Source: Kitasatospora sp. CB01950 (GTDB lineage Bacteria > Actinomycetota > Actinomycetes > Streptomycetales > Streptomycetaceae). From it: a stretch of 64,000 nt of DNA. Below are positions 1-8,105 of the stretch, in pieces. The stretch covers positions 1-64,000 of the forward strand of contig NZ_LISX01000004.1 in assembly GCF_001905465.1 (NCBI RefSeq). Direction: 5' to 3'. The notes below the pieces were generated by a model. It was not told where the DNA came from. It saw only the letters and a list, made by a program, of their open reading frames with translations, and ran no database searches. Made by a program: the position numbers and the translations under genes. Position 1 is the first letter of the stretch; each line of letters opens with the position of its first letter.

Positions 1-18
1 TCAATTACGAGACAGAGC

Positions 19-957
19 CTAGGGCCCGTCCTGGCCCTTCGGGTACGCGGCGACGACCTGGGCGAGCATCTCCTCCCAGGGCGTCGGCACCAGGCCGAAG
101 GTCTCACGGGTGGCGGTGTCGTCGATCACGAACGGGCGCTCGAACTGGTAGGCCGTCCCCCGGGCGGAGCGGATCGTCGGGTTGGCCAGGCCGAGCAGGG
201 CGAGCACCGGGCCCGGGATGCGGGCGACCTTGGCGGCGGGCCGGTCGGCGGCCGCGCACAGCTCGGCGATCACCTGCCGCTGGCTGCGCGGCGGGTTGCT
301 CGGCACGTGCCAGGCCCGGCCCCAGGCGCGCTCGTCGGTGCCGACGGCGGCCAGCAGGCGGGCGACGTCCTGCGGGGCCGTCCAGCTGTGCGGGGCGTCC
401 GGGTCGCCGAGGACCTGCACGGTGCGGCCGGCCAGCGCACGGGAGAACGCCCGGCCGTCGAACACGCCGGCGGCGTTCGCCGCCAGGTAGTCGGAGCCCC
501 GCACCTCGGTGGCCCGCACCCGCCCGGCCCGGTGCGCGGCCAGCGCGTCGCGCCACATCGTGGCCCGCACCTCGCCCTTGGGATCGACCGGCCGCAGTGG
601 TGTCTCGGGGCTCATCGGCCCGTCCACCGCGCCGTAGCCGTACAGGTTGGAGACGGTGGCCAGCACCGCGCCGCTGCGCTCGGCGGCGGTCAGCAGCGCG
701 GCGGCCAGTGGTGGCCAGACCTCGGGCCAGCGGTGGTACGGCGGGTTGGCGCAGTTGTAGAGCACCTCCGCGCCCTCGACGGCCTCGCCGAGCACCTGCG
801 CGTCCGACGCGTCCAGCTGCCGGCGCCGGACGCCCTCCAGCGGGACGGCGGAGGCGGCGGTGCGGGTGACCACCACGACCTCCTCGCCGCGCTCGGCGAG
901 CAGCCGGGCGGTGGCCGATCCCACCGGCCCCGCGCCGACCACCACGTGCTTGCCCAT
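19..957 (-). CDS. NAD(P)-binding SDR-type epimerase/dehydratase-like protein
   Basis: Predicted 312-residue Rossmann-fold protein of the extended/atypical short-chain dehydrogenase group. Residues 8-20 read GAGPVGSATARLL, the dinucleotide-binding loop, and the rest has the length of an NAD-dependent epimerase. The usual Tyr-x3-Lys catalytic pair is not obvious; SNLYGYG lies where the active-site Tyr region is expected, so the chemistry may be atypical. The substrate cannot be told. The ATG is preceded by GGGGGAG at good distance and the frame closes with TAG at 19-21. It follows moeZ on the same strand, but a strong hairpin at 1043-1079 probably separates the two transcripts. Confidence 0.85.
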   Translation of the reverse strand: MGKHVVVGAGPVGSATARLLAERGEEVVVVTRTAASAVPLEGVRRRQLDASDAQVLGEAVEGAEVLYNCANPPYHRWPEVWPPLAAALLTAAERSGAVLATVSNLYGYGAVDGPMSPETPLRPVDPKGEVRATMWRDALAAHRAGRVRATEVRGSDYLAANAAGVFDGRAFSRALAGRTVQVLGDPDAPHSWTAPQDVARLLAAVGTDERAWGRAWHVPSNPPRSQRQVIAELCAAADRPAAKVARIPGPVLALLGLANPTIRSARGTAYQFERPFVIDDTATRETFGLVPTPWEEMLAQVVAAYPKGQDGP

Positions 958-1042
958 CGGACTCCCCCGCCCCTCGGAACCGTCTCGAACACCTGCGCCA
1001 CAACCGACGCAGGTGTGCTTTTCCGCACCGATGGTGACGCAA

Positions 1043-1079
1043 AACCGCCCGACCGGGGGAATCCCCTGGTCGGGCGGTT
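1043..1079 (-). terminator. Hairpin terminator after moeZ
   Basis: Perfect 12-bp outer stem (AACCGCCCGACC against GGTCGGGCGGTT) continued by a GGGG/CCCC inner stem with one bulged base, about 55 bases past the moeZ stop. There is no long T-run, as is usual in streptomycete terminators. Confidence 0.65.
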
Positions 1080-1095
1080 GACGATCCTTCAGCGG

Positions 1096-1139
1096 CCGAT
1101 CAGCGGCCGATCAGCGATCGATCAGCAGCCGATCAGTAG
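1096..1139. repeat. Four 11-bp tandem repeats overlapping the end of moeZ
   Basis: The units CCGATCAGCGG, CCGATCAGCGA, TCGATCAGCAG and CCGATCAGTAG start at 1096, 1107, 1118 and 1129, an exact 11-bp step. The fourth unit contains the moeZ stop codon (1133-1135 on the complement). All copies therefore face the same side of the helix, as in an array of protein sites, but the function is unknown. Confidence 0.7.
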
Positions 1140-2311
1140 ACGGGCTTCTCGGGCTCGATCTGGTTGACCCAGCCGATCACGCCGCCGCCCAGGTGCACCG
1201 CGTCCGCGAAGCCCGCGGCCTTGAGCACGGCCAGCACCTCGGCCGAGCGGACACCGGTCTTGCAGTGCAGCACGATCCGCTTGTCCTGGGGAAGGTCCTG
1301 CAGGGCGTTGCCCATCAGGAACTCGTTCTTCGGGATCAGGCGGGCGCCCGGGATGCTGACGATCTCGTACTCGTTGATCTCGCGGACGTCGATGATGTCG
1401 ATCGGCTCGTCGTTGTCGATCCACTCCTTGAGCTGCTTGGAGGTGATCGTGGAGCCGATGGCGGCGGCCGAGGCCTCCTCCGAGACGACACCGCAGAACG
1501 ACTCGTAGTCGATCAGCTCGGTGACGGTCGGGTTCTCGCCGCACACCGCGCAGTTCGGGTCCTTGCGGACCTTCACCGAGCGGTACTGCATCTCCAGGGC
1601 GTCGTAGATCATCAGACGGCCGACCAGCGGCTCGCCGATGCCGGCCAGCAGCTTGATGGCCTCGTTGACCTGGATCGAGCCGATCGAGGCGCACAGCACG
1701 CCGAGCACGCCGCCCTCGGCGCAGGACGGGACCATGCCCGGCGGCGGGGCCTCCGGGTACAGGCAGCGGTAGCACGGGCCGTGCTCGGCCCAGAACACGC
1801 TGGCCTGGCCGTCGAAGCGGTAGATCGAGCCCCACACGTACGGCTTGCCGAGCAGCACCGCGGCGTCGTTCACCAGGTACCGGGTGGCGAAGTTGTCGGT
1901 GCCGTCGACGATCAGGTCGTAGCCGGAGAAGATCTCCATCACGTTGTCGTTGTCGAGGCGCTCCTCGTGCAGCACCACGTCGACCAGCGGGTTGATCTCC
2001 TTGACGGAGTCGCGCGCGGACTGGGCCTTGGAACGGCCGATGTCGGACTGGCCGTGGATGATCTGGCGCTGCAGGTTCGACTCGTCGACGGTGTCGAACT
2101 CGACGATGCCGAGCGTGCCGACACCGGCGGCGGCCATGTACATCAGGGCCGGCGAGCCGAGGCCGCCGGCGCCGACACAGAGCACCTTGGCGTTCTTGAG
2201 CCGCTTCTGCCCGTCCATGCCCACATCGGGGATGATCAGGTGGCGGGAGTACCGGCGGACCTCTTCGACGGTGAGCTCGGCGGCGGGCTCGACCAGGGGT
2301 GGCAGCGACAC
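1133..2311 (-). CDS. moeZ: MoeZ: sulfur-carrier adenylyltransferase/sulfurtransferase
   Basis: 392-residue two-domain enzyme that adenylates the C-terminal Gly-Gly of ThiS/MoaD/CysO-type sulfur carriers and then moves sulfur to them for molybdopterin, thiamine and cysteine synthesis. The N-terminal E1-like ThiF/MoeB domain (about 15-265) has the nucleotide loop GAGGLGSP at 47-54 and two CxxC zinc pairs (Cys180/183 and Cys254/257). The C-terminal rhodanese domain (about 285-390) has the active-site loop CKTGVR with Cys350. The GTG start at 2311 is preceded by CGGAG. In mycobacteria moeZ lies beside the same TetR/DUF3107/ferritin-like/rhlE genes found just to the right here. Confidence 0.96.
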   Translation of the reverse strand: MSLPPLVEPAAELTVEEVRRYSRHLIIPDVGMDGQKRLKNAKVLCVGAGGLGSPALMYMAAAGVGTLGIVEFDTVDESNLQRQIIHGQSDIGRSKAQSARDSVKEINPLVDVVLHEERLDNDNVMEIFSGYDLIVDGTDNFATRYLVNDAAVLLGKPYVWGSIYRFDGQASVFWAEHGPCYRCLYPEAPPPGMVPSCAEGGVLGVLCASIGSIQVNEAIKLLAGIGEPLVGRLMIYDALEMQYRSVKVRKDPNCAVCGENPTVTELIDYESFCGVVSEEASAAAIGSTITSKQLKEWIDNDEPIDIIDVREINEYEIVSIPGARLIPKNEFLMGNALQDLPQDKRIVLHCKTGVRSAEVLAVLKAAGFADAVHLGGGVIGWVNQIEPEKPVY

Positions 2312-2473
2312 GGGGACTCCGATGGTCGTCAGTTTCTCGTTCGACTACGCCAACAGTGTCACGTGCCGGGGGTATTCCAAGACAGCAGGTCCACTTGCTG
2401 AGATGCGCGACGCCGGATGGCGAGACATCGCGCCCCCAGGCCGAACCCCCTGGTCAGGCCCCGGCCGGACGGA

Positions 2474-3418
2474 TCAGACCCGGCAGGCGGTCTCCAGCCA
2501 GACGTCCCCGAGGGACTCCTCCAGCGGCACCTGTGTCCGCCATCCGAGACGGTCCCGGGCGGTCCGGACGTCCGCCTGCCGCCACTGCACCGGCTCGGCG
2601 GCGGCCCGCGCCTCGACCGCCCTGACCCCGTCCGCGACCGCCTGCTGCGCGGGCAGCACCACCTGCCGGGCGTCCTCGCTGATCGTCCCCTCGAAGCCGG
2701 ACGCCCGGACCAGCAGGTGCGCCGCCTCCCGGGCCCGCACCGCGTGGCCGCTGCCGATGTTGATCACCCCGGTGGCCGCGGACACCGCCGCCGCCTGGAT
2801 CGCCCGGGCGACGTCCCGGACGTCCACGAAGTCCCGGTAGCCGGACAGGTCCGGCATCCGGACCTGTCCCTCCTCCTGCTCCAACGCCCGCCGCAGGCCC
2901 TCGGCCAGCCGCCCGAACAGCGAGGCCGTCGGCGAGCCCGGCCCGACCACGTCGAACACCCGCAGCACCAGCGCGTCCAGCCCCGAGCTCAGCACCAGCT
3001 CGGTACCCGCCAGCTTCGACACCCCGTACGGCCCGACCGGACGCGGCTCCGCGTTCTCCGGGATCGGCCCGCCGGGCTGCGCCGGACCGTACTCGGCGGC
3101 CGAGCCGACGTGCACCAGCCTGGCGGGTTCCCGGCTGCGCCGGATCGCCTCGCAGACCGTCGCCACCGCCAGTGTGTTCGCCCGGATCAGCGCCCGGGAC
3201 GTCCCGTAGGTGGCTCCCGCGCAGTTGATCACCACCTGCGGGGCGACGGCGTCCAGGAACCGGGCCAGCGCGCCCGGACTCCCCGCAGCCAGGTCGAACC
3301 TGATGTCGGCGGAATCGCCCCGGCCCAGCACGGTCACCTGGAGCCCTTCCTCCGCCAGCAGCCGGTCGGCAACCCGCCGGCCGATGAACCCGTCGGCTCC
3401 CAGCAACAGCACCCTCAT
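2474..3418 (-). CDS. NAD-dependent epimerase/dehydratase (extended SDR)
   Basis: 314-residue nucleotide-sugar-epimerase-like enzyme. The N-terminus MRVLLLGADGFIGR is the GxxGxxG cofactor loop, and YGVSK supplies the catalytic Tyr-x3-Lys pair. A VGSAAEYG strand fits the catalytic Ser region. I chose the ATG at 3418 because GGAAGGA lies ten bases upstream of it; the in-frame TTG nine bases earlier would sit almost on that site. It lies downstream of a DUF3492-type glycosyltransferase on the same strand, so a sugar substrate is plausible, but the 328-base gap with hairpins argues against a simple operon. Confidence 0.88.
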   Translation of the reverse strand: MRVLLLGADGFIGRRVADRLLAEEGLQVTVLGRGDSADIRFDLAAGSPGALARFLDAVAPQVVINCAGATYGTSRALIRANTLAVATVCEAIRRSREPARLVHVGSAAEYGPAQPGGPIPENAEPRPVGPYGVSKLAGTELVLSSGLDALVLRVFDVVGPGSPTASLFGRLAEGLRRALEQEEGQVRMPDLSGYRDFVDVRDVARAIQAAAVSAATGVINIGSGHAVRAREAAHLLVRASGFEGTISEDARQVVLPAQQAVADGVRAVEARAAAEPVQWRQADVRTARDRLGWRTQVPLEESLGDVWLETACRV

Positions 3419-3746
3419 CGGGCCCAAGTCCTTCCATCAGGCCCGGCACCGGCCGGGCAACGAGAACTGATCGACAAGTCGGAACAACCGCCGCTGCCCG
3501 CCGGCGAGAGCTCGCCGGCACCGGCCACGGCCTTCGGCGCGACGTCCGCCTCGCTTCCCGGCAGCCGCCCGGACCGCACCGACCGACGCGGACGGCCCGG
3601 CGAACACCGGCAGCCCGGCCCACGCAGTGCCGAAGCAGCCCCGGCGAACACCGTCCGCCGCTTCGGCACCCGCACCGCCGGGGCAGCCCACCGCCGACTG
3701 AACTCCCGTCTGCTGCAAGCGAGTTCAGGAGCAGACGGAGGCCTCC
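3419..3746. other. Non-coding gap with inverted repeats
   Basis: No convincing reading frame. It holds a 9-bp inverted repeat (GCCGGCGAG/CTCGCCGGC, 3500-3519) and, next to the glycosyltransferase stop, the interleaved repeats listed at 3699-3738. The epimerase ribosome site is at its left edge. No clear -35/-10 pair was recognised for the epimerase. Confidence 0.5.
3699..3738 (-). other. Two interleaved, mutually exclusive hairpins
   Basis: Read on the plus strand, TGAACTC (3699-3705) and CCGTCTGCT (3706-3714) are followed by their complements in the same order, GAGTTCA (3721-3727) and AGCAGACGG (3730-3738). Each pair gives a perfect stem with a 15-base loop, but the A-B-A'-B' order means only one can form fully. 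It starts 8 bases past the stop codon of the glycosyltransferase on the minus strand. It may be a terminator with an alternative fold. Confidence 0.55.
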
Positions 3747-5198
3747 TCACACCGCCTCCGCGAGCGCGGGCCGCGCGGCGGCCACCCAGTATTCGGCGGG
3801 GCGGGCGAACGGCTGCGCAGGGGCGCCGGGCCGGGCCGGGAAGGCCGGGTAGCGGGAGGCGAGTTCGAGGTAGATCTCGCGGAACGCGCCCACCGTGGGC
3901 TCGACGCCGAAGCGTTCCTGCGCCCTCAGCCGACCGGCGCCGCCCAGCCGGGCCCGCCGTTCGGGGTCGCGCAGCAGCGCCAGGCAGGCCCCGGCGAGGG
4001 CGCGCGGGTTGCGCGGCGGCACCAGCAGCCCGGCGGGGCCGAGCACCTCGCGGGCCGCACCGGTCTCGGTGGCGACCACGGCGCGACCGCTGAGCATGGC
4101 GTCGGCGAGCAGTCGCGGGGCGTGCCGGTCGTGCGCGCCGAACACCACGGCGCTGCCGGACGCCCAGGCCGCGGCCGGGCTCTCCGGCCGGCCGGCGAAC
4201 TCGACGGCGTCGGCGATGCCGAGCCGCCCCGCGACCGCCTCGCAGTGCGCCAGGTAGCCGGGCGCGCCCTCCTCGCCGTACATGGCCAGCCGGGCGTCGG
4301 GCAGTTCGGCGCGGACCAGCGCGAAGGCGTGCAGCATCAGTTCGGGGTCGTGCCCGGGTTCCAGCGCGCCGGCCCAGACCAGGGTGGGCACCCCGGGTTC
4401 GTCGGCGGGCGCGTCCTCATGGCGACGTCGGCCGGGGGTGGGCGCGGCGGCGTGCCGGCGGGTCTCCTCGGCGAGCTGCCGGAGGAACGACAGCAGCAGC
4501 GCGCGCACCGGCCCGCGGTAACGGGCGGCGCGGTGGCCGCCGTCCCGCGCGAGCAGGTGTGGGCCGTTCCCGGTGACCACGAACGGGACGCCGTGCAGTT
4601 CGCGGGCGACCAGCGCGGGCAGCGCGGCCGGCCCGCCGCCGACCACGTGGCACAGGTCGGTGCCGCCGAGCCCGGCCGGGCCGGTGCCGTACCAGGGCGC
4701 GGACAGCGGCCGCAGGCACTGTTCCAACAGGTCGGCGGCGACCAGCACGTCGCAGACCTGCGGCTCGCCGGCGGCGGTGTCGGCGCCGGGCGTCTGCCAG
4801 ATCCGCTCCAGCACCCGGTGGGCGTGGCCGGAGCCGAGGAACGCGGGCAGCGCGTCGTCGCCCCGCCCGAGCGCGGCCAGCCGGTACAGCGCGGACCCGA
4901 ACCCGTCCTGTTCGCCGGGCATCACCAGGGCGCGCACCAGTTCCTCGTACGCCTTCAGGTACCCGCGGCGGCGTAGCGCGGCGGGTCCGCGCCCGGCCGG
5001 GCGGCGGCCCCCCATGGGCAGTTCGTGGACGCCGCGCAGGCCGCCCACCCCGGCGGGCGGGGCGGGCCGGTCGGCGGGGAGCAGCCGGTAGAGCCGGAAC
5101 TCGTGCTCGGGCAGGCCGTCGACCAGGCGGCCGCACCAGCCGCCTTCGCCACGCTGCGCACCGGTATGACCGCTCTCGGTGAGCAGAGCTATGCGCAC
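3747..5198 (-). CDS. Glycosyltransferase (DUF3492 N-terminal region plus GT4-like domain)
   Basis: 483-residue predicted retaining glycosyltransferase. The start MRIALLTE(S) and GGWCGRL resemble the DUF3492/PelF-type N-terminal domain. The C-terminal half has the GT-B features of family 4: LVWAGALEPGHDPELMLHAF, VEFAGRPES and a donor-binding segment ending in GRAVVATETGAAREVLG. The acceptor and donor are unknown. The GTG at 5198 was chosen because AGGAGG lies just upstream. The frame is open for another 460 codons upstream, but that part overlaps the hydrolase gene on the same strand in another phase and is not protein-like. Confidence 0.85.
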   Translation of the reverse strand: MRIALLTESGHTGAQRGEGGWCGRLVDGLPEHEFRLYRLLPADRPAPPAGVGGLRGVHELPMGGRRPAGRGPAALRRRGYLKAYEELVRALVMPGEQDGFGSALYRLAALGRGDDALPAFLGSGHAHRVLERIWQTPGADTAAGEPQVCDVLVAADLLEQCLRPLSAPWYGTGPAGLGGTDLCHVVGGGPAALPALVARELHGVPFVVTGNGPHLLARDGGHRAARYRGPVRALLLSFLRQLAEETRRHAAAPTPGRRRHEDAPADEPGVPTLVWAGALEPGHDPELMLHAFALVRAELPDARLAMYGEEGAPGYLAHCEAVAGRLGIADAVEFAGRPESPAAAWASGSAVVFGAHDRHAPRLLADAMLSGRAVVATETGAAREVLGPAGLLVPPRNPRALAGACLALLRDPERRARLGGAGRLRAQERFGVEPTVGAFREIYLELASRYPAFPARPGAPAQPFARPAEYWVAAARPALAEAV

Positions 5199-5361
5199 GA
5201 CGCCTCCTGAGCACGAGCGTTTCGACGGGGTTCCGGCCCTACGACACAGGGAGTTGCGTCCGTGCTCGACGGTCGTCCGGCCGGCGTCCGCTCCCCCGCG
5301 TCCGCCGCCTTCGCCGTCTCGCCCCCCACACCTGTTCGGTCCGACAACACGACGGTAGAGC

Positions 5362-5389
5362 GCCGGGCCGGAACCCCTGGGGGCCCGGC
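5362..5389 (-). terminator. Possible terminator after the alpha/beta hydrolase
   Basis: GCCGGGCC pairs with GGCCCGGC around a C-rich/G-rich loop, about 90 bases past the hydrolase stop on the minus strand. Short stem, modest confidence. Confidence 0.35.
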
Positions 5390-5476
5390 CCGGCTTGCCA
5401 CCTGATCGAGTGAACGGCCGTGACCTCGCAGGTCTCCGTCGCGTTTTCGCCGCTCGCGCCCGGTGCGCGGGCGCGG

Positions 5477-6430
5477 TCAGCGCCCGGCGTCGGCCCCGGC
5501 TTCGGCTTCGGCTTCGGCTTCGGCTTCGGCTTCGGCGAGCAGTTCGCGCACCGCGCGGGCGACCGGCTCGGGGTGCTCCAGCATCGCCACGTGTCCGGAC
5601 TCGGGGAGCACCAGCAGTCGGGCGTCCCGGAACGCGGCGCAGGCCCGCCGGGCGGAGCGGTAGGAGACCAGCTTGTCCTTGAGCCCGTACACCAGCAGCA
5701 CCGGCACCTCGATCTGCCGGGCCTGCCGCCACAGCGACTGCTCGCCGCGCTCGGTGTAGGCGCTGACGATGCCGCGCGCCGAGCCGACCATCGCCTGCAG
5801 CGCGTACGGCAGCGCGGTGCGGCGCCGGTACTCGGCGACGGCCCGGGCGCGGCGGTGCGCGGGGATGTTCTCGGGGTCGGCGTAGACCAGGCGCAGCAGT
5901 TCCGCGGTGACGCTCTCCGGGTCGCTGCCGGCGCTGCGGCGGCGGACCAGTTCGGCGACGCCGGGGACGGCGAGCATCCCGGTGGGCCAGGCGGTGCGCT
6001 GCGGGGGCAGCTCGGGCAGCGCCGGGGAGATCAGGGTGAGGCTGCGCACCAGGTCGGGGCGGAGCGCGGCGAGCCGGACGGAGACCGCGCCGCCGAGCGA
6101 GTTGCCGAACAGGTGGACCGGTCCGCGGCCGGTCTCCTCCAGGTAGCCGATGACGGCCCGAACGTGGCCGGAGATGCTCAGGTTGCCGTCCAGCGGCGGC
6201 GCGGACCAGCCGAATCCGGGCAGGTCGACCGCCTCGCCGTCGACGTCCTCGGAGAGCTCGCCGAGCAGCTCCAGCCAGTTGTCGCCGGAGCCTCCGAGCC
6301 CGTGCACGAACAGGGCGGGCGGCAGTCCTTCGCGGGGTTCGGAGTGGCGGCTGACGGCCACGGCCGCCCCCGGCACCTCGACGGTGCGGTAGGGCTCCAG
6401 GGCGGCGAGAGGGTGCTGGGCGGCGCTCAT
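5477..6430 (-). CDS. Alpha/beta hydrolase with Ala-Glu repeat tail
   Basis: 317-residue alpha/beta-hydrolase-fold enzyme. The oxyanion-loop motif HGLGG is at 43-47, the nucleophile elbow GNSLGG puts Ser111 at the active site, and ESGHVAMLEHP near the C-terminus supplies the His. An acidic residue in the GLKDKLV strand fits the third triad member. The substrate is unknown. The protein ends in an (Ala-Glu)n stretch encoded by a hexanucleotide repeat. No ribosome site precedes the ATG; a TACCAT box eight bases upstream suggests a leaderless message. It is divergent from a tetR gene, which may control it. Confidence 0.85.
   Translation of the reverse strand: MSAAQHPLAALEPYRTVEVPGAAVAVSRHSEPREGLPPALFVHGLGGSGDNWLELLGELSEDVDGEAVDLPGFGWSAPPLDGNLSISGHVRAVIGYLEETGRGPVHLFGNSLGGAVSVRLAALRPDLVRSLTLISPALPELPPQRTAWPTGMLAVPGVAELVRRRSAGSDPESVTAELLRLVYADPENIPAHRRARAVAEYRRRTALPYALQAMVGSARGIVSAYTERGEQSLWRQARQIEVPVLLVYGLKDKLVSYRSARRACAAFRDARLLVLPESGHVAMLEHPEPVARAVRELLAEAEAEAEAEAEAGADAGR
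5498..5533. repeat. Hexanucleotide microsatellite GGCTTC x6
   Basis: Six perfect head-to-tail copies of GGCTTC (plus strand) encode alternating Ala-Glu near the hydrolase C-terminus. Gain or loss of units keeps the frame and only changes tail length. Confidence 0.9.
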
Positions 6431-6438
6431 GGAGCACG

Positions 6439-6444
6439 ATGGTA
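6439..6444 (-). promoter_or_regulatory. -10 box of a leaderless promoter (hydrolase)
   Basis: TACCAT on the minus strand with eight bases to the ATG at 6430. This spacing puts the transcript start at or next to the start codon. No ribosome site and no good -35 are seen. Confidence 0.55.
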
Positions 6445-6607
6445 GTGAGGACGGCCCGCCACCGGTGCGATTCGGCCCGTCCCGACCCGGTCCCGGGTCC
6501 GTCTCGACCTGTGGACAGTCCTGGTCCGGGCCGTATTGTGGGCTCCCGACAAGGGTGGTGGTGCGCTTTACTCGGCTTCACCCGCGCGCGTGCGGGTTAC
6601 CGAAAAG

Positions 6608-6613
6608 TAGAAT
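6608..6613 (+). promoter_or_regulatory. Candidate -10 box for the tetR gene
   Basis: TAGAAT fits the streptomycete TAGRRT -10 consensus and lies 44 bases before the GTG start. There is no convincing -35 hexamer at 16-18 bases. A short inverted repeat (CCCGC...GCGGG, 6581-6595) just upstream could be an operator. Confidence 0.35.
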
Positions 6614-6657
6614 CAATGCCTTGCCAGCCCATCGCAGACCGTGAAGTGAGGAGCGCC

Positions 6658-7314
6658 GTGACGGCCATCCAGGAGGCGCAGGAGCGTCCGCGCGGTGCCC
6701 GCCTGCCGCGAAGCGCCCGCCGTGAACAACTGCTCGGAGCGGCCCAGGAGGTGTTCGTCGCCCAGGGCTACCACGCGGCCGCCATGGACGACATCGCCGA
6801 GCGGGCCGGTGTCAGCAAGCCGGTGCTGTACCAGCACTTCCCGGGGAAGCTGGAGCTGTACCTCGCGCTGCTGGACAAGCACTGCGACGCCCTGGTCGAC
6901 GGCACCCGGGCGGCGCTGGAGGCGACCAACGACAACAAGCAGCGCGTCGCCGCGACCATGGAGGCGTACTTCCACTACGTCTCCAGCGAGTCCGGCGCGT
7001 TCCGGCTGGTCTTCGAGTCGGACCTGACCAACGAACCGGCCGTGCGCGAGCGGGTCGAGCGGGCCACCGACCTGAGCGCCACCCTGGTCTCCAAGGTGAT
7101 CGCCGAGGACACCGACCTGCCGGCGGCGGAGGCCAAGCTGCTCGCGGTCGGCGTCTGCGGCATGGCCCAGATCACCGCCCGGTACTGGCTGTCCCAGGAG
7201 TCCGAGGTCCCTCGCGACGAGGCGATCCGGCTGATCGCCAGCCTGGCCTGGCGCGGTCTGAAGGGCTTCCCGATGCACCCGATCCTGGACGGCTCCGGCG
7301 CCGCCGGCGAGTGA
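6658..7314 (+). CDS. TetR-family transcriptional regulator
   Basis: 218-residue regulator. The N-terminal helix-turn-helix runs from RREQLLGAAQEVF through MDDIAERAGVSKPVLYQHFPGKLELY (about 20-70), the classic TetR recognition region. The C-terminal ligand domain includes the FRLVFESDLTNEP segment seen in mycobacterial Rv3208-type regulators. The GTG start was chosen because GAGGAG lies upstream; the open frame extends 73 codons further without a ribosome site. It sits between a divergent hydrolase and DUF3107, the same order as in mycobacteria. Target genes are not known; self-control and control of the hydrolase are likely. Confidence 0.92.
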   Translation: MTAIQEAQERPRGARLPRSARREQLLGAAQEVFVAQGYHAAAMDDIAERAGVSKPVLYQHFPGKLELYLALLDKHCDALVDGTRAALEATNDNKQRVAATMEAYFHYVSSESGAFRLVFESDLTNEPAVRERVERATDLSATLVSKVIAEDTDLPAAEAKLLAVGVCGMAQITARYWLSQESEVPRDEAIRLIASLAWRGLKGFPMHPILDGSGAAGE

Positions 7315-7453
7315 CCGCCGATTCGGCCCTGAGCGGACCGACCCGGGAGCTTCCCCTCCCAGCCGCTCGGCTGCCTTAAGGTGAAGCCCGTACGGCGCGC
7401 CACCCGCGAACGGCGGTTCGAGCGCGCGGGCTGCTACCGGAGGGACGGAAGCC

Positions 7454-7681
7454 GTGGAGGTCAAGATCGGCGTGCAGAACGCGAGCCGGGAGATCGTCCT
7501 GGAGAGCGCGCAAACTGCCGAAGAGGTCGCGGACGCGGTCGCCAAGGCCCTGGACGGCAGCTCCAAGCTGTTCACCCTGTCCGACGAGCACGGCCGCAAG
7601 GTGCTGGTCCCGGCGGAGCGCCTCGCGTACGTCGAGATCGGCGAGCCGTCCGTCCGCAAGGTCGGCTTCGGCACGCTCTGA
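7454..7681 (+). CDS. DUF3107 family protein
   Basis: 75-residue conserved actinobacterial protein (start MEVKIGVQNASREI, end VRKVGFGTL), matching the DUF3107 family next to moeZ and rhlE in mycobacteria. No function is established. The GTG is preceded by GGAGGGACGGAAG. It lies 139 bases after tetR and is closed by a strong hairpin at 7697-7728. Confidence 0.92.
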   Translation: MEVKIGVQNASREIVLESAQTAEEVADAVAKALDGSSKLFTLSDEHGRKVLVPAERLAYVEIGEPSVRKVGFGTL

Positions 7682-7696
7682 CACGCACGCCACCGG

Positions 7697-7728
7697 CGCC
7701 CCGTTCCCCCAGCCGGGGGGACGGGGCG
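7697..7728 (+). terminator. Terminator after DUF3107
   Basis: CGCCCCGTTCCCCC pairs with GGGGGACGGGGCG (one bulged T) around a five-base loop, 16 bases past the stop. Confidence 0.75.
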
Positions 7729-7802
7729 TCGCGCTGTGTACCGGCGGGTCCGGGCGGGTAGGCGGTGGGTGCCGCAGCGCCGCACTACCCGGGGAGACAG
7801 CT

Positions 7803-8075
7803 GTGTGGGAGACGTCCGCGTTCGTCCTGATCGGCCTCGTCGTCGGGTTCGGCGCCCTGCTGGCGCGGCCGGAGCTGTTCCCGACGCGTTCCCTGCCGGT
7901 GGGTGCCGCCCTGGTGTCGGCCGTGCTGTCCGGTCGGCTCACCCACTACGTGCTGGACGGGCACGTCCCGGCGGTGCAGCTGGCGGTGTCCGCCGTGGTG
8001 GCGGCGCTGCTGGTGTCGGTGCCGGCCCGGCCGGACCTCGCGCCCCGCCGCGGCGGCCGGCACCGTCACGCCTGA
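7803..8075 (+). CDS. Small membrane protein, unknown function
   Basis: 90-residue protein with about three hydrophobic helices (roughly 6-21, 31-50 and 58-75) and a basic, His/Arg-rich tail. No family was recognised. The GTG start follows GGGGAGA at good distance. The gene is convergent with the ferritin-like gene; its stop codon is part of a short tandem repeat (8073-8105). Confidence 0.6.
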   Translation: MWETSAFVLIGLVVGFGALLARPELFPTRSLPVGAALVSAVLSGRLTHYVLDGHVPAVQLAVSAVVAALLVSVPARPDLAPRRGGRHRHA

Positions 8076-8105
8076 GCGTTTGAGCGCTTGAGCGTTCTGA
8101 GCGTC
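8073..8105. repeat. 8-bp tandem repeat TGAGCGYY x4
   Basis: TGAGCGTT, TGAGCGCT, TGAGCGTT and TGAGCGTC lie at 8073, 8081, 8089 and 8098 (one base inserted before the last). The array fills the space between two convergent genes and includes the stop codon of the left one. CCTGA at its left edge and TCAGG at its right edge are complementary. Confidence 0.7.
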
